A stretch of 64,000 nt of DNA from Ruegeria sp. ANG-S4 (GTDB lineage: Bacteria; Pseudomonadota; Alphaproteobacteria; Rhodobacterales; Rhodobacteraceae): the NCBI RefSeq assembly GCF_000814005.1, contig NZ_JWLK01000005.1, positions 248,001-312,000 of the forward strand, given 5' to 3'. The notes beneath the pieces are model-generated. The model saw only the letters and a program-made list of their open reading frames with translations, had not been told where the DNA came from and searched no databases. Positions 15,859-24,224 of the stretch are shown piece by piece; within the stretch, counting starts at the first letter, position 1, and each line of letters begins with the position of its first letter. Both the position numbers and the translations under genes were made by a program.

Positions 15859-17675
15859 GCTTCCATTGCCTCCAGTTCGTCAATGAAGCCGGATATCATC
15901 GACAAACCCTTGTCCCAGAATTTCGGATCGCTCGCATCCAGGCCAAACGGGGCCAAAAGCTCTTTGTGGTGCTTGGAACCACCGGCGCGAAGCATTTCGA
16001 AATACTTGTCTTCAAAACCGTCTGCGCCGCTTTCGTAGACCGAATACAGCGCGTTCACCAAGCCGTCGCCGAACGCATAGGCGTAGACGTAGAAAGGGGA
16101 GTGTACGAAATGCGGGATGTACGCCCAGAACGTCTCGTACCCATCCATGAATTCAAATGCGGGTCCAAGACTTTCGGCCTGAACGCTCATCCACAGGGCG
16201 TTGATGTCATCCGGGGTCAGCTCGCCCTCGCGCCGGGCGGCGTGGAGTTTGCATTCAAAGTCATAAAACGCGATCTGCCGGACAACCGTGTTGATCATGT
16301 CTTCGACTTTGCCCGCAAGCAACACCTTGCGCTGCTCGGGTGTCTCGGCCTGATCCAGCATCTTGCGGAAGGTCAGCATCTCGCCAAAGACGGACGCTGT
16401 TTCAGCGAGGGTCAGCGGCGTGGAAGACAGCATTTCACCCTGATCGGCGGCCAGAACCTGATGCACCCCATGACCGAGCTCATGCGCCAGCGTCATGACA
16501 TCGCGGGGCTTGCCCAGATAATTGAGCATCACGTAGGGATGCACTTCGGTCACTGTTGGATGCGCGAACGCGCCCGGTGCCTTGCCGGGCTTCACAGCTG
16601 CGTCGATCCAACCCTTCGAAAAGAAGGGCGATGCGATTTCACCCATACGCGGGTCAAACGCATCATAGGCATCCATGACCGTCTTTTCGGCCTCGTCCCA
16701 GCCGATCACGCGGGTATCTTCCATTGGCAAGGGCGCGTTGCGGTCCCAGACCTGCATGACATCCAGACCCAGCCACTTGCGTTTCAACTCGTAATACCGG
16801 TGGCTCAGCTTGGGATACGCGGCGACAACCGCCTCGCGCAGGGCTTCGACCACTTCGGGTTCGACATCGTTTGACAAATGGCGGCCGGTTTGCGCCGTAG
16901 GCATTTGACGCCAACGGTCCACAATCTCTTTTTCTTTCGCTTGCGTGTTATGTACGCGCGCGAATGTCTTGATGTTGCTTTGAAACACTTGGGCCAGCTC
17001 GCGCGCTGCGGCTTCACGCATTCCGCGATCTTGTTCCGTCAGCAGGTTCAGCGTGCCTTCGATATTCAACTCTTCGCCATCTACCGTAAAGGTCAAACCG
17101 GCGATGGTTTCGTCAAACAAACGCTCCCACGCATCACCGACAACGCCCAGATCGTGCAGGAATTTTTCCAACTCATCAGACAGCTGATAGGGCTTCATCG
17201 CTCGGATACGGCGGAAAACGGGTTCATACCGGGCGAGATCGGCATTTGCTGCAAACCGCGCCCTCAGAACGTCGTCGTCGATGCGATTGATCTCAAGCGT
17301 GAAAAAGACCAGCGGCGTGGTGAAGATCGTGATCTTTTCCTGCATATCGGACAGGAACTTGGCGCGGTCGGCGTCCGTGGTCAGCTGGTAATAGCGCAGA
17401 CCGGCAAAAGACATGATGCGCCCGGCAATTCCGTTTATCTTTTCGTTGCGTTGAACGCAGGTCAGCAGATCGCCAGCATCCAACTCCGCCAGCTTCCCTT
17501 CGTAATCCGCTGCAAACGAGGCGCATTCGCCCTCAAGCCAATCCAGATCGCGGGTCAGTTCCGGCGCGTCCTGAGAGGTGTAGAGATCGGTAAGATCCCA
17601 TTCCGGCAGATCGCCCAGATTGTCAGCACCCCCGACAGCATTTGCATCACGGACGGGAAAAGGAAGATCGCGCAT
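15855..17675 (-). CDS. pepF: M3 family oligoendopeptidase F
   Basis: A 606-residue cytoplasmic zinc metallopeptidase that cleaves short peptides. The catalytic motif HELGH is at residues 398-402 within MTLAHELGHGVHQVL, and a downstream TLAETASVFGE segment supplies the third ligand. The N-terminal half is the usual helical PepF domain. The start at 17675 has GAGGT about 7 nt upstream; an in-frame ATG at 17708 would add 11 residues without support. The length is normal for the family. It is likely a housekeeping peptide-recycling enzyme, transcribed convergently with the EamA exporter. Confidence 0.94.
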   Translation of the reverse strand: MRDLPFPVRDANAVGGADNLGDLPEWDLTDLYTSQDAPELTRDLDWLEGECASFAADYEGKLAELDAGDLLTCVQRNEKINGIAGRIMSFAGLRYYQLTTDADRAKFLSDMQEKITIFTTPLVFFTLEINRIDDDVLRARFAANADLARYEPVFRRIRAMKPYQLSDELEKFLHDLGVVGDAWERLFDETIAGLTFTVDGEELNIEGTLNLLTEQDRGMREAAARELAQVFQSNIKTFARVHNTQAKEKEIVDRWRQMPTAQTGRHLSNDVEPEVVEALREAVVAAYPKLSHRYYELKRKWLGLDVMQVWDRNAPLPMEDTRVIGWDEAEKTVMDAYDAFDPRMGEIASPFFSKGWIDAAVKPGKAPGAFAHPTVTEVHPYVMLNYLGKPRDVMTLAHELGHGVHQVLAADQGEMLSSTPLTLAETASVFGEMLTFRKMLDQAETPEQRKVLLAGKVEDMINTVVRQIAFYDFECKLHAARREGELTPDDINALWMSVQAESLGPAFEFMDGYETFWAYIPHFVHSPFYVYAYAFGDGLVNALYSVYESGADGFEDKYFEMLRAGGSKHHKELLAPFGLDASDPKFWDKGLSMISGFIDELEAMEA

Positions 17676-17754
17676 GGAACACCTCGAACAGCTTTGATTT
17701 GCAAACATTTAGGCGCGGGCCGCCGGGATCACAAGCGGCCAATCCTCTACGCGC

Positions 17755-18732
17755 TTACTGTGATAGAACCGGTTGTCGTTGCGTGTCAGAGCAAGCAGCC
17801 GTGAAATGCGCGGCCATTTGATCCAGTACCGGGCCGCGAACCTCGGGCGCTTCCATCAGCACTTCGTGTTCGCCGTCGGGAATTTCGACCAGTGTTCCAC
17901 CAGGCCAGTCGGCCATACGGGCCCGGATGGCTTTGCGGTCGACAATCTGTTCATGGCTGCCCAGAAAAGTCAGGCAGGGGGTTTGCGGTGCCGTCTGCTC
18001 CATCAGCCAAGCGCATTCATCCAACGCTTCGCGTAGCCAGATCGTCGATGGCGCGCCAAGGGCAAGTTCGGGATGAGCCGCCAGTTGATCCTGCATCATC
18101 TTGTACATTACCGGATCGCGCGTCAGTACGTTACCCTCGAACGGCTGCGATGCCACATAGCTTTCCAGCGACGTCGTCGGAGGTGTTTTTTCGCCCAATC
18201 CCACGCGCGGCCCCCAATAGGCGGTCAATCGACTAAGTGGCTTCATGAGCGGCGTAAAGAAGATGCCCCACATCGGCCCGGTGAATGCGCAGGCGGCAAA
18301 ATCGTGGCCCGCCAGTACAGCGCGCAACCCGATTGCGCCACCCATTGAATGGCCGATCACATGCCAGGGCTTTGGCAGGCCAAGCTCTGCCGCCAGGTCC
18401 AGGGTGGACTGCACGTCCTTTTGATAGTCAGGGAACTGGTCCACATGCCCGACGCGCGGATCGTCCAGCAGGCGGTCCGCCAAGCCCTGACCGCGCCAAT
18501 CGACCGCGAGGCAGGCGAAGCCACGATCGACAAATTCGCCCGCCGTGCTTCCATACTTTTCGATGTATTCAGTCCGACCCGGGAACAGCATCACCGTGCC
18601 GTTGGGTGCGTGTTCAGGCAACCAGTGGCCGACGCGAATACGCTTGCCATCCGATGTTGTCACCCAATTGGCCTGGCCACCGGCAGGTCCACCGGCCACG
18701 TCTTCAAAGAAAGGGGCCGGCGAAAACTCCAT
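17755..18732 (-). CDS. Alpha/beta hydrolase (lysophospholipase/monoacylglycerol lipase-like)
   Basis: A 325-residue alpha/beta hydrolase fold enzyme. The nucleophile elbow is GHSMGG, with Ser129; the late acid and base positions appear near HEQIVD and GEHEVLM. The arrangement around VDWRGQGLADR and the DYQKDVQSTLDL region resembles PldB/monoglyceride lipase-like proteins. There is no signal peptide, so a cytoplasmic or membrane-associated lipase role is likely. Its start overlaps by one base the stop codon of the SCP2-domain gene, so a lipid-carrier protein and a lipid hydrolase are made from one transcript. The substrate is inferred only from family and context. Confidence 0.85.
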   Translation of the reverse strand: MEFSPAPFFEDVAGGPAGGQANWVTTSDGKRIRVGHWLPEHAPNGTVMLFPGRTEYIEKYGSTAGEFVDRGFACLAVDWRGQGLADRLLDDPRVGHVDQFPDYQKDVQSTLDLAAELGLPKPWHVIGHSMGGAIGLRAVLAGHDFAACAFTGPMWGIFFTPLMKPLSRLTAYWGPRVGLGEKTPPTTSLESYVASQPFEGNVLTRDPVMYKMMQDQLAAHPELALGAPSTIWLREALDECAWLMEQTAPQTPCLTFLGSHEQIVDRKAIRARMADWPGGTLVEIPDGEHEVLMEAPEVRGPVLDQMAAHFTAACSDTQRQPVLSQ

Positions 18733-19022
18733 CAGGCCAGCACCGAGGCAAGTTTCATGGCAATCCCCATGTCTCCGTCCACGCTCAGCTTACCGGACAT
18801 GAACGCGCCGGTGGGGTTCAGGTCGCCGCTGAGGATCTGTTCGAAAGTGTCCGCGTCCGCACTAAGGGTAACATCCGCGTCTTCATCGCTAACCCGTGCA
18901 CCGTTCTCATCCAGAATGATAGCGCCCAGATCGGCGATGGCAAACTTGGCCGAGGCGTCAAATGCCCCGTCTGCCAGTTTTTCGTTCAGCGCGGCTGCGG
19001 CCTTTTCCAAAGTGTCGCTCAT
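18732..19022 (-). CDS. SCP2 sterol-binding domain protein
   Basis: A 96-residue protein consisting of one SCP2 domain (MSDTLEKAAAALNEKLADG..., then FEQILSGDLNPTGAFMSGKLSVDGDMGIAMKLASVL), a hydrophobic pocket that carries lipids or acyl-CoA. The C-terminal GKLSVDGDMGIAMKL segment is characteristic. It is preceded by AGGAACACC-type sequence, and an upstream in-frame ATG at 19034 is possible. It is the first gene of a coupled pair with the alpha/beta hydrolase. It probably acts as a lipid-binding partner in the cytoplasm. Confidence 0.9.
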   Translation of the reverse strand: MSDTLEKAAAALNEKLADGAFDASAKFAIADLGAIILDENGARVSDEDADVTLSADADTFEQILSGDLNPTGAFMSGKLSVDGDMGIAMKLASVLA

Positions 19023-19091
19023 GGTGTTCCTCATTTTGTTGGTGCGCCGTGAATGGACATCCTCGGTCGCAACGCTACACTGAACATTGTT

Positions 19092-19661
19092 ATGAGCATT
19101 GCAATCTACAATCTCAAAGGTACCGTCGCGGCACTTTTTGCGATAGTCACGTTTTCCACCATGTCATCGGCTCAGCAAGCCGATCTGCGCGACGAATCCG
19201 CGTTGTTGGAACAGTTGGCACAAGCCACACCTGAACAAGCCATAGGGTTGGATCGACAGTTGCAGGCGCTATGGTCGCAATCCGGGTCCGCCTCGGCGGA
19301 TTTGTTGCTGGAACGCGGACGCGAGGCGCTGGATGACGGCGATGTAGACGCGGCGATCGACCATCTGACAGCGCTGACGGATCATGCACCCGACTTTGCC
19401 GAAGGATGGCATGTACGGGCGTCGGCCTTTTTCGGTCTCGAGCGTTTTGGAATGGCTGCCGCCGATCTTGAGCATGCCCTGACGCTGAACCCCAATAATT
19501 ACGACGCAATCTATGGGCTGGGCCTGATCTTCGAAGTATTGGAGCAACCTGAGAAAGCCTATGACGCCTACACGCGTGCGCTGGCTATACATCCCCATCA
19601 TGAAGAAGTAACCAATGCCGTGAATCGGCTGAAGCCGCAGGTTGAAGGCAAGGCGCTGTAA
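19092..19661 (+). CDS. Exported tetratricopeptide-repeat protein
   Basis: A 189-residue protein (202 if the upstream ATG at 19053 is used) with an N-terminal hydrophobic segment (TVAALFAIVTFSTMSSAQQ) that looks like a signal peptide ending about Ala-Gln-Gln. After it come three TPR-like helix pairs: ADLLLERGREALDDGDVDAA, AEGWHVRASAFFGLERF and NNYDAIYGLGLIFEVLEQPEKA. It is probably a periplasmic scaffold. The gene is divergent from the SCP2-domain gene and ends 23 nt before the helicase gene on the same strand. Neither candidate start has a convincing ribosome-binding site. Confidence 0.78.
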   Translation: MSIAIYNLKGTVAALFAIVTFSTMSSAQQADLRDESALLEQLAQATPEQAIGLDRQLQALWSQSGSASADLLLERGREALDDGDVDAAIDHLTALTDHAPDFAEGWHVRASAFFGLERFGMAAADLEHALTLNPNNYDAIYGLGLIFEVLEQPEKAYDAYTRALAIHPHHEEVTNAVNRLKPQVEGKAL

Positions 19662-19684
19662 GTCACGGGGCGCAGGGGGCAAAG

Positions 19685-22537
19685 GTGAGCGGGTCATCCC
19701 GAATCGTGGCCGTTCTGGGTCCGACGAACACAGGTAAAACCCATTACGCAATCGAACGTATGCTGGGGCACCGAACCGGTGTGATCGGTCTGCCGCTGCG
19801 TCTGCTGGCGCGTGAAATCTATGACAAGATCGTCGCCGTGCGCGGCCCGTCGGTTGTCGCGCTTGTTACGGGCGAAGAGCGAATCGTGCCGCCGCGCACC
19901 CAGTATTGGGTCTGCACGGTCGAGGCGATGCCCGAAGGCATGGGCGCGGATTTTGTTGCGGTCGACGAAATTCAGCTGTGCGCCGATCCCGAGCGCGGCC
20001 ACGTCTTCACGGATCGCCTGCTGCGGGCGCGTGGGACCAGCGAAACGCTTTTTCTGGGGTCCGACACCATGCGCGGCCCCATCGCAGCCCTTGTGCCCGA
20101 GGCGCAGTTTGTCCGGCGCGAGCGTATGTCGCAGCTGGTCTATTCCGGTTCAAAAAAGATCAGCCGTATGCCCGCGCGCAGCGCCATTGTCGGATTCTCG
20201 GTCGAAAACGTTTATGCCATCGCCGAGCTGCTGCGCCGCCAAAAAGGGGGCGCGGCTGTTGTGATGGGCGCGCTCAGCCCACGCACACGGAACGCGCAGG
20301 TGGACCTCTACCAGAATGGTGAGGTTGATTATCTCGTCGCCACCGACGCGATTGGAATGGGCCTGAACCTTGACGTGAACCACGTTGCTTTCTCGTCGCT
20401 GACCAAGTTCGACGGTCGCCGGATGCGGCCCTTGGCTCCGAACGAACTGGCCCAGATCGCGGGTCGCGCGGGGCGGGGTATGTCTGACGGAACCTTCGGA
20501 GTGACCGGCGAAGCCCCGCCGCTGGATGAAGGCGTCGCGCAAGCGATCATGGACAGCCGTTTCACGCCGATGAAAAAGCTGAACTGGCGGAATGCCGCCT
20601 TGCGGTTTGGCTCGGTTGACGCGCTGATCGACTCGCTTGAGGTCGGCCCAACGGGTGAGCATCTGACCAAGGCCCGCCCGGCGGATGATCTGAATGTTCT
20701 CAAATCGCTCTCGCAAGTGATCGAGGTCATGGCCCGCGCCAGCGACGGGCAATCCGTCAGATTGTTGTGGGATGTATGCAGAATCCCTGACTTTCGCGGC
20801 ATCAGCCACGGCGAACACGCCAGCCTGCTTGAGGTCATTTATGGCCATCTGCACGAACGCGGCTCGATCCCTGATGACTTCATGGCCCGCCAAATCCGCC
20901 GCATTGACCGGATGGACGGGGATATTGATGCGCTGTCCAAAAGGTTGGCATATATTCGCACCTGGACATATGTTGCGCAACGAAACGGCTGGGTGCGTGA
21001 CGAATCCCATTGGCGTGAGGAAACGCGCACTGTAGAAGACAGGCTGTCGGATGCTCTGCACGACCGTCTGACACAGAGATTTGTGGACCGGCGCACATCT
21101 GTTTTGCTGCGCCGGCTCAAACAGAAGGAGGCCCTTTTGGCCGAAGTAAATGACAAGGGTGAAGTGACCGTCGAAGGTGAATTCGTCGGTCGTTTGGAAG
21201 GGTTCCGGTTTATCCCGGACAAGGCTGCGCAGGGAACCGAGGCGAAAGCCCTGAAATCCGCGTCTCTGCAAGCCCTTGCGCCGCAATTCCATCTGCGTGC
21301 CGACCGTTTTTACAACGCGCCCGATACCGAAATTGATTTCACCGATCAGGGTGGCCTGATGTGGGGCGAATATGCCGTCGGCAAGCTGGTTGCCGGGGCA
21401 GAGCCTCTTAAACCCGTGGTCGAGGTTTTTGTAGATGAGGCCGCTGGCCCGGACGTCGAACAAAAAGTGCAGCGCCGGTTGCAGCACTTCATCGACCGCA
21501 AGGTGGCTGCGCTGTTCGAGCCGCTGTTGAACCTGTCGCGCGATGAAGAACTGACCGGTCTCGCCAAGGGCTTTGCCTTCCGCATGGTCGAGGCTTTGGG
21601 CGTGTTGCCGCGTGCGCACGTCGCGCAAGAGGTGAAGGATCTGGATCAGGACGCCCGTGGCGCGCTGCGCAAACACGGCATCCGCTTTGGCCAGTTCACC
21701 ATCTTCATGCCGCTGCTGCTGAAACCCGCGCCCACGCGCCTGCGTCTGGTGCTTTGGGCGCTGTCCAGCGGTTTGCAGGAATTCCCCGAAGCGCCGCCGC
21801 CAGGACTGGTCACGGTCCCTGTCGCCAAGGACGCGCCGCAGGGCTATGACACCATGTGCGGCTACCGCGATGCCGGCGAGCGGTCGATCCGCATCGACAT
21901 GCTGGAGCGTTTGGCCGACATGCTCCGCGCCGAAGACAGCCGAGGCGGGTTCGAGGCCAAGCCTGACATGCTGTCGATCACCGGTATGACGTTGGAACAG
22001 TTCGCCGACCTGATGCAAGGGCTTGGCTACAAAGCCGAACGCGGTGAGCGCGAGAAGGTCAAACCAACCCCGGCTGAGCCCGTGCCCGATACAACGGAAG
22101 CCGCTACGCCTGAAACCGCGGCAGATACGCCCGAGCAACCTGTCGCCGAAGAAAACCCGGCCCCGGAAACCACTTCGGAAGAGGTTGCCACACCCGCCGA
22201 GGCATCAGCCGAGGCCACCGAAAGCCCAGAGGCCGTAGCCGAGGCTCCTGCGACTGAACCGGCATCGGATGAGCCGGAGGTCGAGGTGTTTTTCACCTTC
22301 ACCTGGGGCCGCCAGCGCCCGCAAAACCGTGGCCCGCGTCGTGAACAACGGCAGGGGCAGGGCAAGGGGAAACCGCGTGGCAAACCTCAGGAAGGACGCG
22401 GGAAGCCTCAGGGCAAAAAGGGCGGCAAACCGCAAGGGGCCAAAACCTTCTCTTCCCGGCCACCCAAGAAAGAAAAGGCGATCGATCCCGATAACCCGTT
22501 CGCAGCCGCGCTGATGGGTTTGAAGGACGGCAACTGA
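19685..22537 (+). CDS. Suv3-like DEAD/DEAH-box RNA helicase with long basic C-terminal tail
   Basis: A 950-residue superfamily 2 helicase of the Suv3/Ski2 type found in alphaproteobacteria. Walker A is GPTNTGKTH at residues 12-20, motif II DEIQ at 94-97, and motif VI QIAGRAGRG at about 258-266. A helical middle region of unknown role follows. From about residue 775 the chain is low complexity: first Pro/Ala/Glu-rich and acidic, then a Gly/Arg/Lys-rich stretch (GKGKPRGKPQEGRGKPQ) like RNA-binding tails of degradosome helicases. Translation starts at a GTG. Hsp15-like, fdxA and carD genes follow. Probably it unwinds structured RNA during decay or ribosome maturation; direct targets are unknown. 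Confidence 0.9.
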   Translation: MSGSSRIVAVLGPTNTGKTHYAIERMLGHRTGVIGLPLRLLAREIYDKIVAVRGPSVVALVTGEERIVPPRTQYWVCTVEAMPEGMGADFVAVDEIQLCADPERGHVFTDRLLRARGTSETLFLGSDTMRGPIAALVPEAQFVRRERMSQLVYSGSKKISRMPARSAIVGFSVENVYAIAELLRRQKGGAAVVMGALSPRTRNAQVDLYQNGEVDYLVATDAIGMGLNLDVNHVAFSSLTKFDGRRMRPLAPNELAQIAGRAGRGMSDGTFGVTGEAPPLDEGVAQAIMDSRFTPMKKLNWRNAALRFGSVDALIDSLEVGPTGEHLTKARPADDLNVLKSLSQVIEVMARASDGQSVRLLWDVCRIPDFRGISHGEHASLLEVIYGHLHERGSIPDDFMARQIRRIDRMDGDIDALSKRLAYIRTWTYVAQRNGWVRDESHWREETRTVEDRLSDALHDRLTQRFVDRRTSVLLRRLKQKEALLAEVNDKGEVTVEGEFVGRLEGFRFIPDKAAQGTEAKALKSASLQALAPQFHLRADRFYNAPDTEIDFTDQGGLMWGEYAVGKLVAGAEPLKPVVEVFVDEAAGPDVEQKVQRRLQHFIDRKVAALFEPLLNLSRDEELTGLAKGFAFRMVEALGVLPRAHVAQEVKDLDQDARGALRKHGIRFGQFTIFMPLLLKPAPTRLRLVLWALSSGLQEFPEAPPPGLVTVPVAKDAPQGYDTMCGYRDAGERSIRIDMLERLADMLRAEDSRGGFEAKPDMLSITGMTLEQFADLMQGLGYKAERGEREKVKPTPAEPVPDTTEAATPETAADTPEQPVAEENPAPETTSEEVATPAEASAEATESPEAVAEAPATEPASDEPEVEVFFTFTWGRQRPQNRGPRREQRQGQGKGKPRGKPQEGRGKPQGKKGGKPQGAKTFSSRPPKKEKAIDPDNPFAAALMGLKDGN

Positions 22538-22543
22538 TCTCTG

Positions 22544-22909
22544 ATGGCCGAGGCCAAGCTGCGGATCGACAAATGGCTCTGGCAGGCGCGGTTCTTCAAG
22601 ACCCGCAGCCTCGCCGCCAAACAGGTCAGCGGTGGGCATGTCAGGTTGAACGGAAACCGGGTGCTGAAGCCTGCGCAGGCGGTCGCGCCCGGTGACGTTC
22701 TGACCTTCCCGCAGGGTCGGATCGTCAGGGTTGTCCGTATCGAGGCCCTCGGCGAACGGCGTGGACCCGCGCCCGAGGCGCAAGCGCTGTACTTTGATAT
22801 AACCGAAAAGCAGGACGTGCCGCCCAAAAATCCGGGATTCGAGGGAAAAGGTCGTCCAACTAAGAAAGAACGGCGCGCACTTGATCTTTCTCGCACCCCC
22901 AAAGGGTGA
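22544..22909 (+). CDS. S4 RNA-binding domain protein (Hsp15-like)
   Basis: A 121-residue protein with one S4 domain at residues 5-65 (LRIDKWLWQARFFKTRSLAAKQV, then GHVRLNGNRVLKPAQAV), followed by a basic C-terminus. E. coli Hsp15 (HslR) rescues stalled 50S subunits that carry peptidyl-tRNA. This protein has the same layout and a similar length. It starts 6 nt after the helicase stop codon, so both are almost certainly cotranscribed and may share a role in RNA or ribosome quality control. The hslR name is not applied because the alphaproteobacterial members are divergent. Confidence 0.88.
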   Translation: MAEAKLRIDKWLWQARFFKTRSLAAKQVSGGHVRLNGNRVLKPAQAVAPGDVLTFPQGRIVRVVRIEALGERRGPAPEAQALYFDITEKQDVPPKNPGFEGKGRPTKKERRALDLSRTPKG

Positions 22910-22936
22910 TCTGATCTTGAAGAAGGCCCTTGTCTG

Positions 22937-22948
22937 GATTAGCTAATC
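22937..22948. promoter_or_regulatory. 12-bp palindrome upstream of fdxA
   Basis: GATTAGCTAATC is a perfect palindrome lying 26 nt before the fdxA ATG, in the short gap after the Hsp15-like gene. It might be a regulator site for an independent fdxA promoter. No regulator is identified. Confidence 0.3.
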
Positions 22949-22974
22949 GCCAAAGCGCAAACAGGAAACAAATA

Positions 22975-23313
22975 ATGACCTATGTCGTCACCGATAACTG
23001 CATTGGCTGCAAATACACTGACTGCGTCGAGGTGTGCCCGGTGGATTGTTTCTATGAAGGTGAAAACGCGTTGGTCATTCACCCGGATGAGTGCATCGAC
23101 TGCGGCGTTTGTGAACCCGAGTGCCCCGCAGATGCGATCCGACCGGACACCGAGCCGGGGATGGAGCCATGGGTTGAGTTCAACCGCAAGTATTCGGAAA
23201 TGTGGCCCGTGATCGTCACCAAGAAAGACCCGCTTCCCGAAGCCGAAGAGCGGGATGGCGAAGAGGGTAAACTTGAGAAGTACTTCTCCGAGGCACCCGG
23301 CGAGGGCGGGTAA
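22975..23313 (+). CDS. fdxA: Seven-iron ferredoxin FdxA
   Basis: A 112-residue [3Fe-4S][4Fe-4S] ferredoxin of the FdxA family. Cysteines 9, 17 and 50 are placed to bind the 3Fe cluster, and 21, 40, 43 and 46 the 4Fe cluster ([14 protein letters not shown] and [12 protein letters not shown]). The start at 22975 (MTYVVTDNC) matches the strictly conserved family N-terminus, so the upstream in-frame start at 22930 is rejected. The acidic C-terminal extension ([14 protein letters not shown]) is normal for the group. It carries low-potential electrons in the cytoplasm; the partner is unknown. In this family it is commonly followed by carD, as here. Confidence 0.95.
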   Translation: MTYVVTDNCIGCKYTDCVEVCPVDCFYEGENALVIHPDECIDCGVCEPECPADAIRPDTEPGMEPWVEFNRKYSEMWPVIVTKKDPLPEAEERDGEEGKLEKYFSEAPGEGG

Positions 23314-23360
23314 GCGATTCGCTTACTGAACCGAACGGTTCGAAACCCAAGTGACTGCGC

Positions 23361-23393
23361 AAAGCCCTGATAATCAAAGGGCTTTCGGTCTCT
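23361..23393 (+). terminator. Candidate rho-independent terminator after fdxA
   Basis: AAAGCCCT pairs with AGGGCTTT around a 9-nt loop, followed by a pyrimidine-rich CGGTCTCTT tail. It lies about 48 nt after the fdxA stop codon. Confidence 0.65.
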
Positions 23394-23595
23394 TATGCAT
23401 CGCAGTCTTTCGTATGTCGCATTTTTGTGATATACTTCGAAGTTGAACGATGAATGAGATGGGGAAAACTCCGTAAGTATGTTTGCTTTGGAGTTCTGAA
23501 TTTTTGAACAATTGACTGCCTGACCGGGCCAAGAATGGCGCGGGTCGGTGCGTTTTGTTGTCTGTTCTCCGCTCTTTAACCAAGGATGAACCTGA
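23394..23595 (+). promoter_or_regulatory. carD leader and probable promoter region
   Basis: About 200 nt between the fdxA terminator and carD contain no gene. A good -10 match, TATACT, is at 23431-23436, preceded by the weak -35-like CTTTCG at 23408-23413. The long 5' leader that would follow contains no riboswitch structure I recognise. Confidence 0.35.
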
Positions 23596-24105
23596 ATGTC
23601 TAAGTCGAAAAAGCTTGAGTTCCGCCCGAACGATTATGTCGTCTACCCTGCGCATGGCGTGGGCCAGATCATCTCGATCGAAGAGCAGGACGTCGCGGGA
23701 TTCACGCTCGAGCTGTTTGTCATTTCCTTTGAGAAGGACAAGATGACGCTCCGCGTGCCAACAAACAAGGTCACCGAATCCGGTCTGCGGTCGCTCAGCT
23801 CGCCGGATGTGATCAGCCAGGCGATGAAGACCCTGAAAGGCAAGGCCAAGGTGAAACGCGCCATGTGGTCGCGTCGTGCGCAGGAGTATGAACAGAAAAT
23901 CAACTCGGGCGACCTGATCTCGATCGCCGAGGTCGTACGCGACCTGCACCGCACCGATGATCAGCGCGAGCAGAGCTATTCCGAACGTCAGCTATATGAG
24001 GCCGCTCTGGAGCGTCTGACCCGTGAGGTCGCTGCCGTTTCCGGAGCCGATGAATTGTCGGCGGCCAAGCAGGTTGACGAAGTCCTGACCTCGCGCGCAG
24101 CCTGA
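23596..24105 (+). CDS. carD: CarD/CdnL-family transcription regulator
   Basis: A 169-residue RNA polymerase-binding regulator. The N-terminal Tudor-like RNAP-interaction domain (FRPNDYVVYPAHGVGQIISIEEQDV) is followed by a helical DNA-binding domain (KRAMWSRRAQEYEQKINSGD, then RTDDQREQSYSERQLYEAALERL). In alphaproteobacteria such proteins stabilise open complexes at promoters, notably those of rRNA genes, and compensate for promoters lacking a -7 T. It is monocistronic, with its own terminator. A start at 23596 with a short leader GGATGAACCTGA just before it is satisfactory. Confidence 0.93.
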   Translation: MSKSKKLEFRPNDYVVYPAHGVGQIISIEEQDVAGFTLELFVISFEKDKMTLRVPTNKVTESGLRSLSSPDVISQAMKTLKGKAKVKRAMWSRRAQEYEQKINSGDLISIAEVVRDLHRTDDQREQSYSERQLYEAALERLTREVAAVSGADELSAAKQVDEVLTSRAA

Positions 24106-24123
24106 TCGCAGGAAAGCCAATTC

Positions 24124-24157
24124 AAGGGTCGTCCCAGTATAGGGGCGGCCCTTTTTG
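24124..24157 (+). terminator. Rho-independent terminator after carD
   Basis: A 12-bp stem, AAGGGTCGTCCC pairing with GGGGCGGCCCTT (two G-U pairs) around a 6-nt loop, runs into a T tract. It lies about 20 nt after the carD stop codon. Confidence 0.88.
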
Positions 24158-24224
24158 TGTCATCGCGCTTGGTATACCGGTAAGCGTCGGGTATTTTCCT
24201 GCGAATGCAGGAGGATGCGGGGTC

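Noticed and set aside
20150..22138. A 662-codon open frame on the minus strand
   Set aside because: It lies opposite the Suv3-like helicase gene and arises from that gene's GC-rich third positions. Its translation is basic and repetitive, without motifs.
23327..23340. GAACCGAACGGTTC inverted repeat after fdxA
   Set aside because: It has 6-bp arms but no T tract, and a better terminator lies just downstream. No regulatory role can be argued.
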